Positions 34,000 to 44,100 of a DNA stretch of 64,000 nucleotides are shown in pieces. The position numbers and the translations under genes were made by a program. Source of the stretch: Aurifilum marmelostoma (Eukaryota > Ascomycota > Sordariomycetes > Diaporthales > Cryphonectriaceae); the NCBI GenBank assembly GCA_027559495.1, contig JAMXSV010000017.1, positions 434,001 through 498,000 on the forward strand, given 5' to 3'. Each line of letters starts with the position of its first letter. Positions within the stretch are counted from its first letter, which is position 1. The notes under the pieces were generated by a model. It was not told where the DNA came from and did not search any database. It was given only the letters and a program-made list of their open reading frames with translations.

Positions 34000-35298
34000 A
34001 TGCTAATGAATACCAGTGTCCAAATGTCATCTTCCTTCGATGGAGGCGCAAGTCCAGCGTCTCGCGAACTGCAGAATAATGCCACTACAGTGTTGAAAGT
34101 TCCCGTCACGATTTCCTGGACAGACAACGACAGCCACCCTGCATTCCTCACCCACAACCCTGTAAACCACGACCATGTCACGCTGGATATCCAAATCGAT
34201 CGTGACTCCCACACTGCGTTCTTCAGAATCATAGCCAATGTTGCTTACAAGGGGAAACGCAACAAGTCGAATGTCTACCTGTTCATATACCCCGAACGAA
34301 TCAAAACGCTTGCGTGCGTGGACGATGATGACTCTGCGGCCGGCCGGCTCGGGACGAGTGTACACTCTTTACAGTTTACTCTCAACACGCCTCCGTCTCT
34401 CGTGGTGCCGAACGGATCATGGGTCCCGAAGAATGAGGAGGCTCGTTCCATCATCTCTTCATTACGTGCCCTGACAGGGTCGAACAGCTTCCGTGTCGCC
34501 TTTTCTTCCAACTCGATATCTCGAGGCCGTCTTGCCACCCTGTGTCAGGAGGCATCCACCAGTGGCTGCTGGAAGACCATGACAGATGTAGCCAATATTG
34601 CAAAGCTGTACGGCGGGCAAGGTGGCAGGTTCATGGACTGCGGAGTCGACGCCAACGTGCCAGAGTCTAACCCGCCTGGGCACGCTGAGGAGGTGGCTCA
34701 TTTTGATGACTCCCAGGCTACCGAGAGCCCACCATCGTACGAGGAGCCAGACTCTGGCTCATCTCACCCACCACCATTTACCAAGAAGCGCCGTCGCCTT
34801 GACTCTGACGGCGCCGCCGGAAGTGCAAGTCTGGAGAAGATGTCACTCGAGGACATCTGTAGACAAGGCTTCATGGAGATGGGACGTCGCTTCGATCGGA
34901 TCGAGATGTCACTGAGTGACCTCAGTACCCGCTTGAGTCGGGTGGAACAACTCGTTCAGGAACGTCATCTGCGCGAGCCGCCGAGGGCGCAGACGCAGCA
35001 GGATCAACCAGAGCAACAGCAACAACACAGTCTTGGTGAGCGCATCGAGGGCGTCGAAGAGCGCGTGACAGACGTGGAGACGAGGCTAGAGGCTGGCCTC
35101 CAGGACCTGGCACGAGATGTTGAGTATCAGCTGTATGACGTGCGACACGAGTTCAACGACACCATCACAGTCCGAATCGAAGACGAGATCGGCGTTGCGC
35201 AGAGCCAGCTGGAAGATTTTGTCAAGGATGAACTCCGCAACGTGGCCTCGGATGTGGAAGAGTCGGTCAAGGAGACTCTGAGAGACGCGTTGGCCTAG
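34000..35298 (+). CDS. Unrecognised nuclear-type protein with C-terminal coiled coil
   Basis: Single exon, 432 residues from ATG at 34000; in-frame ATGs at 34006 and 34024 are alternatives. The first ~200 residues look globular, with a beta-rich part (VPVTISWTDND, NVYLFIYPERIKTL, LQFTLNTPPSLVV) and then a helical part. A Ser/Pro-rich linker carries a clear nuclear-localisation-like cluster KKRRRLDS at about residue 262. From about 285 to the end the sequence is heptad-rich and charged (RRFDRIEMSLSDLSTRLSRVEQ, then GERIEGVEERVTDVETRLE), so a long coiled coil with an intervening Gln-rich stretch is expected. I know of no assigned function; similar fungal proteins are usually listed as hypothetical. 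A transcription-associated or structural nuclear role is only a guess. Confidence 0.7.
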   Translation: MLMNTSVQMSSSFDGGASPASRELQNNATTVLKVPVTISWTDNDSHPAFLTHNPVNHDHVTLDIQIDRDSHTAFFRIIANVAYKGKRNKSNVYLFIYPERIKTLACVDDDDSAAGRLGTSVHSLQFTLNTPPSLVVPNGSWVPKNEEARSIISSLRALTGSNSFRVAFSSNSISRGRLATLCQEASTSGCWKTMTDVANIAKLYGGQGGRFMDCGVDANVPESNPPGHAEEVAHFDDSQATESPPSYEEPDSGSSHPPPFTKKRRRLDSDGAAGSASLEKMSLEDICRQGFMEMGRRFDRIEMSLSDLSTRLSRVEQLVQERHLREPPRAQTQQDQPEQQQQHSLGERIEGVEERVTDVETRLEAGLQDLARDVEYQLYDVRHEFNDTITVRIEDEIGVAQSQLEDFVKDELRNVASDVEESVKETLRDALA

Positions 35299-36087
35299 AG
35301 CTTCTGAGTGCCTGTCGCGGGTAAACGGCTCGAGTGGTGGGAGGCCATGTGGTGACGATGTTGGGGCATGTTGGCTGGCTCGCCACGATCTATTACGGCA
35401 CCATCACGCATGGATTGGTCGTGTAAGAGTGCTACAGCAAGCCGTTGGTGCGAGGATGAGCAGAAAGTCTCCGCTAAGGCAGGCCTGCCTCGCTACTGCG
35501 GCACTACTACGTCGACAGCACTTGGTGGCGCGCCTTGCTTTATGAAAGCGAAACTGTGAACGCTTTCGACACGGGTGGTTGGCGAAGTGGTAAGTTCGAG
35601 CACAGCTTTCGTCTGAAAGCTGCGTTGGAGCCCCAGTTCGACTCCCACCTGTGTCACCCTCAACTCAGTAAAACTTCCGGGTTTTCTGTCCTGTATTGTC
35701 TCCGGTCACTGCAGGCGTCTTTTTGACCTTTCTTGCTGTCTTATAATTTTTGCATTGGATATCCTAGATAGCATACTTACATGAGATAGACAGTACGTAG
35801 GTAGATCTTAATTAAGAGATGTCCCACGCGTGCCTCTCTCCACCTAGAAGGATCAGTCCCAAAGCGAATGCTTGCTTGCAAGCCAACAAAATATATTTGG
35901 ATTTCGTGGTCTGAAAAGCAGAAATTGTAGTCAACCAATCATATTCACATTATAAACAGTCTGTACCCAAGAATAAAAAAAAGAACACGAGTGATCGATT
36001 AGGTCGCAAGAAATCAATTTTTTAGATATAGATATATACACACAGTTGATTTGAACCCAGCCTTGAGCAAACCCCATTCCCCCGCAA
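35299..36087. other. Intergenic with adjacent hairpins
   Basis: No protein gene. Two neighbouring inverted repeats and a tRNA-like fold occur at 35544-35655 (listed separately). The rest is AT-rich toward 35880-36060. Confidence 0.5.
35568..35655 (+). ncRNA. tRNA-like element, probably degenerate
   Basis: An 88-base stretch whose ends can pair as a 7-bp acceptor-like stem (GACACGG with CTGTGTC, one G-U pair), with a D-arm-like GGCGAAGTGGTAAG and a T-loop-like GTTCGACTC. The expected T stem (CCCAG against CCCAC) does not pair, and the middle is an 8-bp hairpin with a four-base loop, not a 7-base anticodon loop. The termini resemble serine tRNAs of class II length. A tRNA relic or other structured RNA is possible; a working tRNA is unlikely. 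Confidence 0.2.
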
Positions 36088-36625
36088 CTAGAATGGCGCA
36101 CCATCTCCCAAAGGCCAGTGCGCAGAGTCCATGGATGGCGGCGCCTTGCCATGAGTTCGGACAGGCCGCTGCGATTCCTGCGTGGAATCAGTCGAGGGCG
36201 TCTTACCATGACCTCTAAAGGACCGCTGCGGCTCCCGAGCGGACTGAGCAGAGGCAGTCTGCAGATGATCTGCCACTTGTTTACGCTCAGGCTCAAGGGG
36301 TGCCCTGCCGTTACGACCCAGACCACTATTCCAGCAGGTCACGAAACTTGATGATCAGCAATCCGGAAGACAGTAAAAAGGAAATGAAGGGGGAAACCAA
36401 GGAGTGACAAAAGAGTGCTCACCTCCAGGCCATCGTAGGCCGCGGGATCGTGCCCCTCCCGTTGCACTTCCAGCACACGCGGTTCGTGGTCTTCTGCATT
36501 GTGCCCTGGCAGTACGTGCAGCTTCTGGTGCCGATGCCCCTCACATGGGCGCAGCGCGGGCACCTGCGCGACTCCGAGGTCGAACCGCGCCCAGAACATG
36601 GCGTGCATTTTATGGCTGCTGGCAT
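36088..36625 (-). CDS. Small DnaJ-type zinc-finger-like protein (four CxxC)
   Basis: Exons 36625-36423 and 36346-36088 (minus strand) give 153 residues; the 76-nt intron has GTGAGC and ATCAAG ends with a GCTGAT branch, and exon 2 continues as SFVTCWNSGLG. The N-terminal 60 residues hold four CxxC pairs at 7/10, 22/25, 36/39 and 51/54, at least two followed by GRG (CSGRG, CNGRG). This spacing of 14-15 is that of the cysteine-rich domain of DnaJ, which binds two zinc ions, here without a J domain. The C-terminal half is Gln/Ser/Arg-rich and looks disordered. Stand-alone DnaJ-like zinc proteins can act as chaperone cofactors; function here is unknown. Confidence 0.7.
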
Positions 36626-37893
36626 TTTTGGCTGTTGAGGAGCATGGACGCACGTCAAAGGGGTTCGGAAAGGGGAAGAGACGGCAGCTGATATGGGCCG
36701 GGACTAATCAGGGCTCGCAGAGACGTGGTATTGGCAGTCGTGAGGGACGCTGGACTGGGTGAGGGAGAACCTGCTCCCACAAACACCTAAAGAACGAGGG
36801 TACAGTCACGAAGGGGACGAGCAAGAGATCTGCACGGAGCGAAGTTTATAAATTCGGTGGACAGAGTTGCTCGCTGCTTAGCTGCCAAAGGCCAACACAA
36901 CTCTCATCAGCCACATCATGGCCTCGACAAGCCCCAAAAGCTGACCGTGATGAGTGGAAACAACGGACCGTCCCATAAAGGGTCCGGATCGGGATGAGCT
37001 TGTTGCAAATGACCAATCCGAAGCCCAAGTTGAGCATCTCCAGCTTACTCGGAAACCGGAATTGCATGGGATGCTTGACCGATGTCAACGACTTGCAAGG
37101 TAAGAGAGGCCTGCAGCCTTGTTGGTCCCCCTATATGTCTCGCACGTTGGCAGGTCCAGGCCAGTAGTTAGACCTGAGATGTTTCAGAAACGTAGCCCGT
37201 TTTGGAGGCGGCACGAGGCTAGAGCCTCGGCATAGAAGACGATTTGTTGGCAGCCGTCGTAAGAGTAAGATAGGTAGAACAACTCCACCCACTCACTGCT
37301 AAAGCTCATGATAATATCAACATACTCTTTTGTCCTTGAAGATAGGAATTGCCATATTCTGGATGATGCCCAACTTAGGAACTTGAGCGCTGAGGCCTCG
37401 CATTTCTTCTTGCGAGTGGTGTCAGCTTCTTGAAAATTAGTGTGCTGACATGCCTCGACATGTTGTTTGCATCCGGCTTACCCTCTACCCCAGTTTGACA
37501 AGAGTCCCACCATCAAATTCCTTCTGCTTCAGACCGGGCCGTGACCGCGGAGGTGGGTTGAAGTAACTGCGCATGAAGCTGCACCAGGAGATGACAAACA
37601 ATGGAGGATGAGCCCATGTTGTGACCGATGCCAACACACCCCTACTTGGCAGCACTTCAACTGCCTGTGTTGATTATGGTCTTCGCATATGATCAAGTAG
37701 AATGAACAGACGAAGAAAACAAATCAATGTGGTTCGTGGAAAACGCATATCTAGCTAGATCATAGGAGTTTCGTAAACCGGGGGTATCGTACTCAATGTT
37801 TGCACCACAACGCCCAAAAAGAAAAAAAGAAAAAAGACAAGAGAGGAAAAGAAAAAAAGCAGATCAGGCCAGCCCCTTACAAAAGAGGTAATC
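36626..37893. other. Intergenic: nothing recognised
   Basis: About 1.3 kb between two minus-strand genes. An A-rich tract at about 37816-37860 lies just past the Med6 stop. No gene supported. Confidence 0.5.
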
Positions 37894-38939
37894 TCAAGAT
37901 GACGTAGGTGTCCCTATCGCGGTGCCTGCTTTGCTCTTTCGTCGATTTTTGGATCCCACAGCAGACCCAGGCTTTGGGCTCTTTGTCTTTCTGATTTCCT
38001 TTGGAGACGCGACAGCCTCTGCCGCCTGAGCCGTGTTCAGAGGCGCCAGCACTGGCGGTGCGATGGATGGGGCCAGTGTCTGAGGCACAGCCAGCTTGTC
38101 CTTGCGTCCTGTATTTGCAAAGTGGAAGTCACCCGGCTTCCCAGTGATGGGAATCTCGTCCATGTAGTAACCTCCACATGCCATGTGTATGTTAAAGGAG
38201 TCCTCGGCCAGCCTTGCGTCGAGCTCTGTCTTGTTAGAGGCCTTTGACGCTGCAGCAGACGAGCCTGCCCTCGCCCCAGATCCATTCGGCATAGGTGTCG
38301 CCTCTTTCGGCTCAGCTGTCCCGGCGCGAGGCAGTGTCGGGTTCGCATAATAGTGACCCTGCCCGGGGGTCCACGTCTGTATGCGGTTTGCAGCCTCGAA
38401 CACATTTCCAATAGCGTGTGATATGGTGGCCTGATACACACAAAGTGGGTCAGCGTCCTGCCTATTCATTCGTGCTTGCCATCGGGCAGATGTATGGTGC
38501 CTACCAGCTTCGAACTCATGATGTCCATAAGCGACGGTGCAGGATAGATGTTTGCCCCCACCACGTAATACGACGCATGGACTGTTACCTCGTCCTCCAG
38601 GTTGGGGCCTCGCTTCTTCCTTGTCTGCTTGCGAATCACCCATACGCCAGTCCCCGTGTCCGGAAGCGTCTCTGCCGGCGCCTCAGACACCATATACTCC
38701 AGCCCTGACATGCTCCTCAGGCGGGCCTCAAACTGCGCACGAGAGGTGACGACGGCGGCCATCGCGGGGTTGTACAGCGCCTGGTTCATGATGGTCTTAT
38801 TGTTTGAGGTGCGCTCACACCAGGGCGAGTCCGCAAAGTAGATGAGGATGGTGTCATTGTGCAGCGGCCCGTGTTGTGCGATGAAGTGTGGGTTGAACCA
38901 CGATGTCTCGTCGTCGTTCTCCAAAAGTGAGGAGCCCAT
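37894..38939 (-). CDS. med6: Mediator subunit 6 (Med6)
   Basis: Exons 38939-38505 and 38430-37894 (minus strand) give 323 residues. The 74-nt intron (GTAGGC, CTGAC branch, ATCAG) joins MSSKL to ATISHAIGNVFEAANRIQTW. The conserved Med6 core is clear: WFNPHFIAQHGPLHNDTILIYFADSPWCERTSNN near the start, then MSGLEYMVSEAP, GVWVIRKQTRKKR and the YYVVGANIYPAPSL block. Med6 is a head-module subunit that bridges Mediator to RNA polymerase II. Start set at 38939 (MGSSLLENDDETSW); an in-frame frame extends upstream but lacks conservation signals. The C-terminal ~120 residues are Ala/Pro/Lys-rich and probably disordered. Divergent from the MMtag gene with 484 bases between starts. Confidence 0.93.
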
Positions 38940-39423
38940 CTTGACGGTCCTCTGTGTGGCAGTCGATAGCGAAGGAGGCAGTCTGTAGCTTTCAGCCAAC
39001 TGAGACAGCAACAGTGGTAGGGATAAACCAAAGTGCAAGGCTGGAGATGGGGTTGTCGAGCTGGAATTATGATGGAGGTTGGAAGAAGCTCACGAAAGAA
39101 AGATGTGGGGATGATGCTTGTCTGTTGCGGGTGAAGCTGGATCGAACTTTCTACCTCTTGAACGCTCCCTGGCTCCTGAACACTATGGTACTGTAGGCAG
39201 CTAGGCCTGCTAGGGTGCTCCATGCACTGCGACCCCCCATCAGTAGCGGCTGGCAGGCACTGAACCAGCCGCTCTAAATTCAATCCCAACCTCGACCTGC
39301 TCCACGCATTCAACCATTTCCCGAACCCTCATTGCAGTGGTCCATCATACCATAAGACTTTCAACAACCGACCGACGCGACGAACAATATCTCTGTGTAG
39401 CCCTGCACAAAGCATTCTCAAAC
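38940..39423. other. Divergent promoter Med6/MMtag
   Basis: A 484-base region between divergent starts that must hold both promoters. No specific element recognised. Confidence 0.5.
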
Positions 39424-40227
39424 ATGGATCTGGTCGCGACAGTTCGCAAGTCGGGATCCCGAGGCGGCGTCAACTTCTCCTGGGATGAAGTTGCAACCTC
39501 TGCGCACCGCGAGAACTACCTCGGCCACTCCCTCAAAGCACCAGTCGGACGATGGCAGCAGGGCAAAGATTTACAGTGGTACGCGAAGGCGGACAATACC
39601 GCCGCAGACCCCAACGAGACAGACGAGGATCGTCAGGCGAGGATACGTCGTGAGGAGATTCAAAAGATCAAAGAGGCCGAGGAGGATGCGATGGCAAAAG
39701 CGCTTGGGTTGCCGCCACCCGTGCGGAATACATCAGGTGCCAATGCTATCGAAGTATCGGAGTCGCGACCCCGCGAGGACGCGCCTCCTGCTCCTGAACT
39801 GACCCCGGGCACACCAAAAGGCAGCAGGACGGATCCACATCGTTCCCGGCGACGGGATGACCGAGACGAGCGCCAACGGGAAGGACGGGATCGTGAGCAT
39901 CGCCACCGCCATCGGCATCGTAGTCGAAGCAGAGATCGACATGGGGAGCGAAGGCATCGGGATAGGGATAGGGATGATGAGGTTGAGCCACGATCACACA
40001 GAGACCACAGAGCCCACAGGAGCAAGAGTCGGAGTCCGGACAGAGAACGTCACAGACGACATGGACGTCACGAGAGGACTCGCAGCAGGAGCGCGAATCG
40101 AGAGTACCGGAGACGGAGTAGGAGCAGAGATGGCAGAGGAGGGCGTGATGAATATCGCCACCGAAATACAGACAGGCGCAGGAGCTTCAGCCCTGATGGT
40201 CAGCGTCGGCGCAGGGAAAGCTCGTGA
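39424..40227 (+). CDS. MMtag-domain (MMTAG2-like) RS-rich protein
   Basis: Single exon, 267 residues. The N-terminal ~75 residues, MDLVATVRKSGSRGGVNFSW followed by HRENYLGHSLKAPVGRWQQGKDLQWYAK, are the conserved MMtag (multiple myeloma tumour-associated protein 2) domain, present from fungi to human. A helical EEIQKIKEAEEDAMAKALGL segment follows, and the last ~130 residues are Arg/Ser/His/Asp-rich with many RS, RD and RH pairs, a composition typical of nuclear RNA-processing proteins. The precise biochemical role of the family is not settled. The start is fixed by the conserved N-terminus. Confidence 0.88.
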   Translation: MDLVATVRKSGSRGGVNFSWDEVATSAHRENYLGHSLKAPVGRWQQGKDLQWYAKADNTAADPNETDEDRQARIRREEIQKIKEAEEDAMAKALGLPPPVRNTSGANAIEVSESRPREDAPPAPELTPGTPKGSRTDPHRSRRRDDRDERQREGRDREHRHRHRHRSRSRDRHGERRHRDRDRDDEVEPRSHRDHRAHRSKSRSPDRERHRRHGRHERTRSRSANREYRRRSRSRDGRGGRDEYRHRNTDRRRSFSPDGQRRRRESS

Positions 40228-41189
40228 ACGAAGACACACGGCTTCGCCATGAGATCTCGTTTTGAACTTGGTTCGATGTTGCTCAAGAAGCCTCCCATTT
40301 ACATTATCGTCTAGCAAATCATAACAAGGCAAAACGGGCCACTGCGTTGTGGTGACGAGACAATTCATGCGCTTCTGTCCATAATCTAGAACTCAGCGAT
40401 CGACCCTTTAGGTTCGGTGACAAGTCTGCAAAGCCGTCGTGTTTCAGCTTCCCACCTCACTAACAGAGATGATAGGAGGCTATGAGATGGTAGGTGAATT
40501 CACAAAAAAAAAAAAAGCTACTATGCTGCTATGGTAATAGGCTGCTGCTGCTGCTGCTGGATTTAGGCGGTTCCAGGTCTAAATACATCGGAGTACGGAT
40601 AGGCCGGTGGCGCCTAAGGGCCCTACTAAAATTGCCCCACAGTGGGAGCCCCCCCTGCCCCCCCTCCCCGGCTCCCTGCTCGAGGTCGAGGGGTAGGGGC
40701 ATGGGTCATGACGCTGCAAATACGCCCAAGATGCGTTTCGCCTCCATGGGGCAGGCAAGCGCGAGTTGACGACGCTGACGAGATGTAACAACCACGTATT
40801 CTTTTCCGAATAGACAGAATAGATGTCTGGTCTTTCTTTTCTTTTTTCTTTTCCTTCCATTTTACCACCAGGAACTTTCACTACTTCAGTTGGCGAGCGC
40901 CGCGTGGTTCCCTTCTTTACCTAGACGGTTAGATTGCCCTTCCACTTTCGTTGCTTGCATGTGAACGAGCGCACTTGGGCCGCAGAACAGTCACTGCCCT
41001 CCTCCCACCTGACCTCTCAAACCGACCACAATTAGTCCCCCCCTCCGTCCTTGCGACTTTCAGAGCCTGCCTTCGCGGCAGAAATCCGCACCTCGTCCTT
41101 TCGAGGCTACCGACCACAGTTTACGACACATCCTTCGCCCTCACCTTCGTCCGCCTCGTCTAAGGCAGCTGTTGCTGCGAGTTACTGAG
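40228..41189. other. Intergenic: promoter side of the GHKL gene
   Basis: No gene recognised. Contains a short A run, a (CTG)6 tract near 40541-40559, C-rich stretches near 40650-40672, and a CT-rich leader before 41190. Confidence 0.5.
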
Positions 41190-44100
41190 ATGGACTACTC
41201 GAAGCTGCGAGCTGCTGCTCTGAGAGACGGAGAAGATGAGGAGGCCGTCACTGTCGATACCAGGGCCTTGATAGACAAGGTCCTCGCTCGGTATTCGGGA
41301 GAATGGACCACACTGCGCGAGCTGATCCAGAACGCTGCCGATGCGCAGGCGACGACCGTCAAGATAAAATGGGAGACATTGCCCTCGACGCAGATACCCC
41401 TCCCCGCCACTCAGAACAGATCAGAGCTGCTGAAACACATAATAACAAACCATACCCTTCGGAGACTGCTTGTGCAGAACAATGGTCAGCCTTTCACAAA
41501 GACAGATTGGGGGAGACTCAAGAGGATCGCAGAGGGCAACCCGGACGAGACGAAGATCGGCGCCTTTGGAGTCGGTTTCTACTCCGTCTTTGCGGACTGC
41601 GAGGAGCCATTCGTGAGCTCAGGCGCAGAAGCAATGGCATTCTACTGGAAGGCAAATTCACTCTTTACCAGAAAGCTGGTGCTGCCGAAAGAGGAGAGCA
41701 CTACCGACACCGCCTTTGTCCTGGACTACAGGAATACAACGACCCCAGTGCCGAATATTTTATCCATAAGTCAGTTCCTCGCCACGAGTCTGACCTTCGT
41801 GGCACTGCAGCATATCGAGTTCTGGATCGATGATTATCAGGTCCTGGCTCTGCACAAGAAACAAGCCCCGAGCGCTGAGGTTCCAATTCCAAGAGACCTG
41901 GAGACTAGGACTCGAGATGGTCTCATGAGGTTGGCTTCCGTCGACCGAGCAAGCGTACAAATCGACGCCTCCTTTATGTCTGCCGTTGGCTGGAAGCCTA
42001 CAGCGGCTACCAGCACCTCTGGAGAGGGCCCCGGGGCGTCAGAGGCACCTTCTCTCAAGAGCTTTTTCTCGAGACTGACATCCACTGCATCTCAAGCAGG
42101 GTTGAGGGGGAAAGCCGCAAAAGAAGAAGCCGCTGTTCAGCAGGCCATCTCAGAGGATATCACTGCGATGTCCAGATCGAGTATCTTCCTTCAGGTGACA
42201 ACAGGTACCATCCAGACCAAGATCTCTTCGTCCTTCTCAGCCGAACTAGAACGCGCCACGAAAAAACCACCACCAAAGACAACGAGAATTGCGATCCTGA
42301 CCTCATCGTACGATGAGACGCTTGCTTCAGAGAGCTCCAGCAGCTCGGGGGCAGCTAACAAAGCAGCCGATGTCTTCGCTTCGGTGTTGCCAAGCAAGAA
42401 GCCAGGTGGCAGAGTCTTCATTGGATTCCCGACCGCGCAGACGACTGGTGCCGGCATGCACATCTCTGCTCCATCTGTGATTCCGACGGTCGAGCGAGAG
42501 GCCATTGACCTGAACGCCCGTTGGGTCAGAACCTGGAACATCGAGATGCTCCGAGTCGCAGGCATCATGACGCGGCTGGCATTCACCAACGAGATGCTCG
42601 ATCTCGACGCCAAGCTCAAGAAGTTGGTGGAGGCAAGGGCCAAAGGCTCTATACCGACCAAGGAGGAGATTGCAAAGTTCTTGCCTGCAGCGCTACACAT
42701 TTTGAAGACGTACACCTTCCAAGACTCAACCCCCAGCGCCAACGTGGGTCAGATCATCGAGGAATCTTTTTGGATTGCATACCAGAAACCGACAATCGAG
42801 GTCTATTCCAGTCGGGGAGTCTTGCTGACTTCCAAGGTCCGCATGGGCTCTGATGAGATGGGCAAGTTCGTTGATGGTATCCCTGTCATCCTAGACGACA
42901 TGAAACAGGTACCCTTCATCAGAAAGATTCGGGACTTTGGCCTGCTTCAGGACATCACAGTGGACGACGTCCGGCAAGAGCTGGAGGCGAAAGCTCTGAA
43001 CAGAGATCAGCTAACTCACTTCATCAGCTGGGCGGCCAAGACTGCGTCAACTGGGGAGCTGGATCCTGGCAGCAAGGCCCGTTTGTTCGATGTTGCAGTC
43101 GCAACCATCGGCGAGGGTCAAGATTCAGGAGAAATCATCACGCTGAGCTCCATCAAGAACTACCTCAGCAGCAACAAGATCCCCCCAAGTCTTCCGATCC
43201 CGCCATCGACTATACCTTTCGCATTTACAAATCAGCTCCCTGCACATCAATTGCAGGCTCTTGGTTGGGAGCCACTCGAGATCGTACCTTGGCTTCGGTT
43301 CCTACTTGACTCGCCTTCAAGTCGACCGGCTGACGAAAACATGACCAAGTCAGCGAAGTTTTCCGTATCTGTCCTGACCGTCTTGTCTAAGAATTGGGAG
43401 AATATGAGCCAGGGGTCCAAGAGTTCGGTCACGAATGCGCTTCAGAACGTCACCGTCATGCCCACAAAGATGGGTATGAAGAAGCCAGCGGAGTCATTTT
43501 TCCCAACAGTGAGACTATTCGACGATCTGCCCACGATTGAAGGTTGTCAGGGTATCAAAGATAAATTCCTCGGGGCACTTGGAGTCCGGAGGACATTGGA
43601 CCTGGACACCATCTTCTCCCGCCTCTTGAAGCCGTCTGGGGAGAATACGCAGAAACCATGGAGTCACATGGAGCTCATCAAATACCTCGCTTCTGTGAGA
43701 GAGGACATCCCCGCAGATGATATGAAGAAGCTGAGGAACTCTCCGATATGCCCCGCAGAAGCAGGCCCGCCTGGCATGGAGGCAACCCAGGCATCGTCAC
43801 AACTCTACAAGGTCTCTGAGCTGTTCGAGCCCAAGTCAGAGCTTCGCGAGCTGGGGGCACCCCTACTACAGTGGCCAGGCCCACCAGGCAGCTTTCGCGT
43901 GGCTAGCAAGGAGGGTCGCTTTCTCTCGAGCCTGGGCTTGAGACCTCATCCTACAGTCCCAGAGTTGATCGAGTTGATGGCTTCTGATGATGCCCTGCGA
44001 AGGGACAAGGCCAGAAACTACTTCATCAAGTATCACCACATCAATGGCTACGCCACTTTCGACATTGCGTCCACGAACAAGGCGATCCTGCCACTTCAAG

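Noticed and set aside
35568..35655. Functional serine tRNA
   Set aside because: Acceptor-like stem is good, but the T stem does not pair and the anticodon loop has the wrong size.
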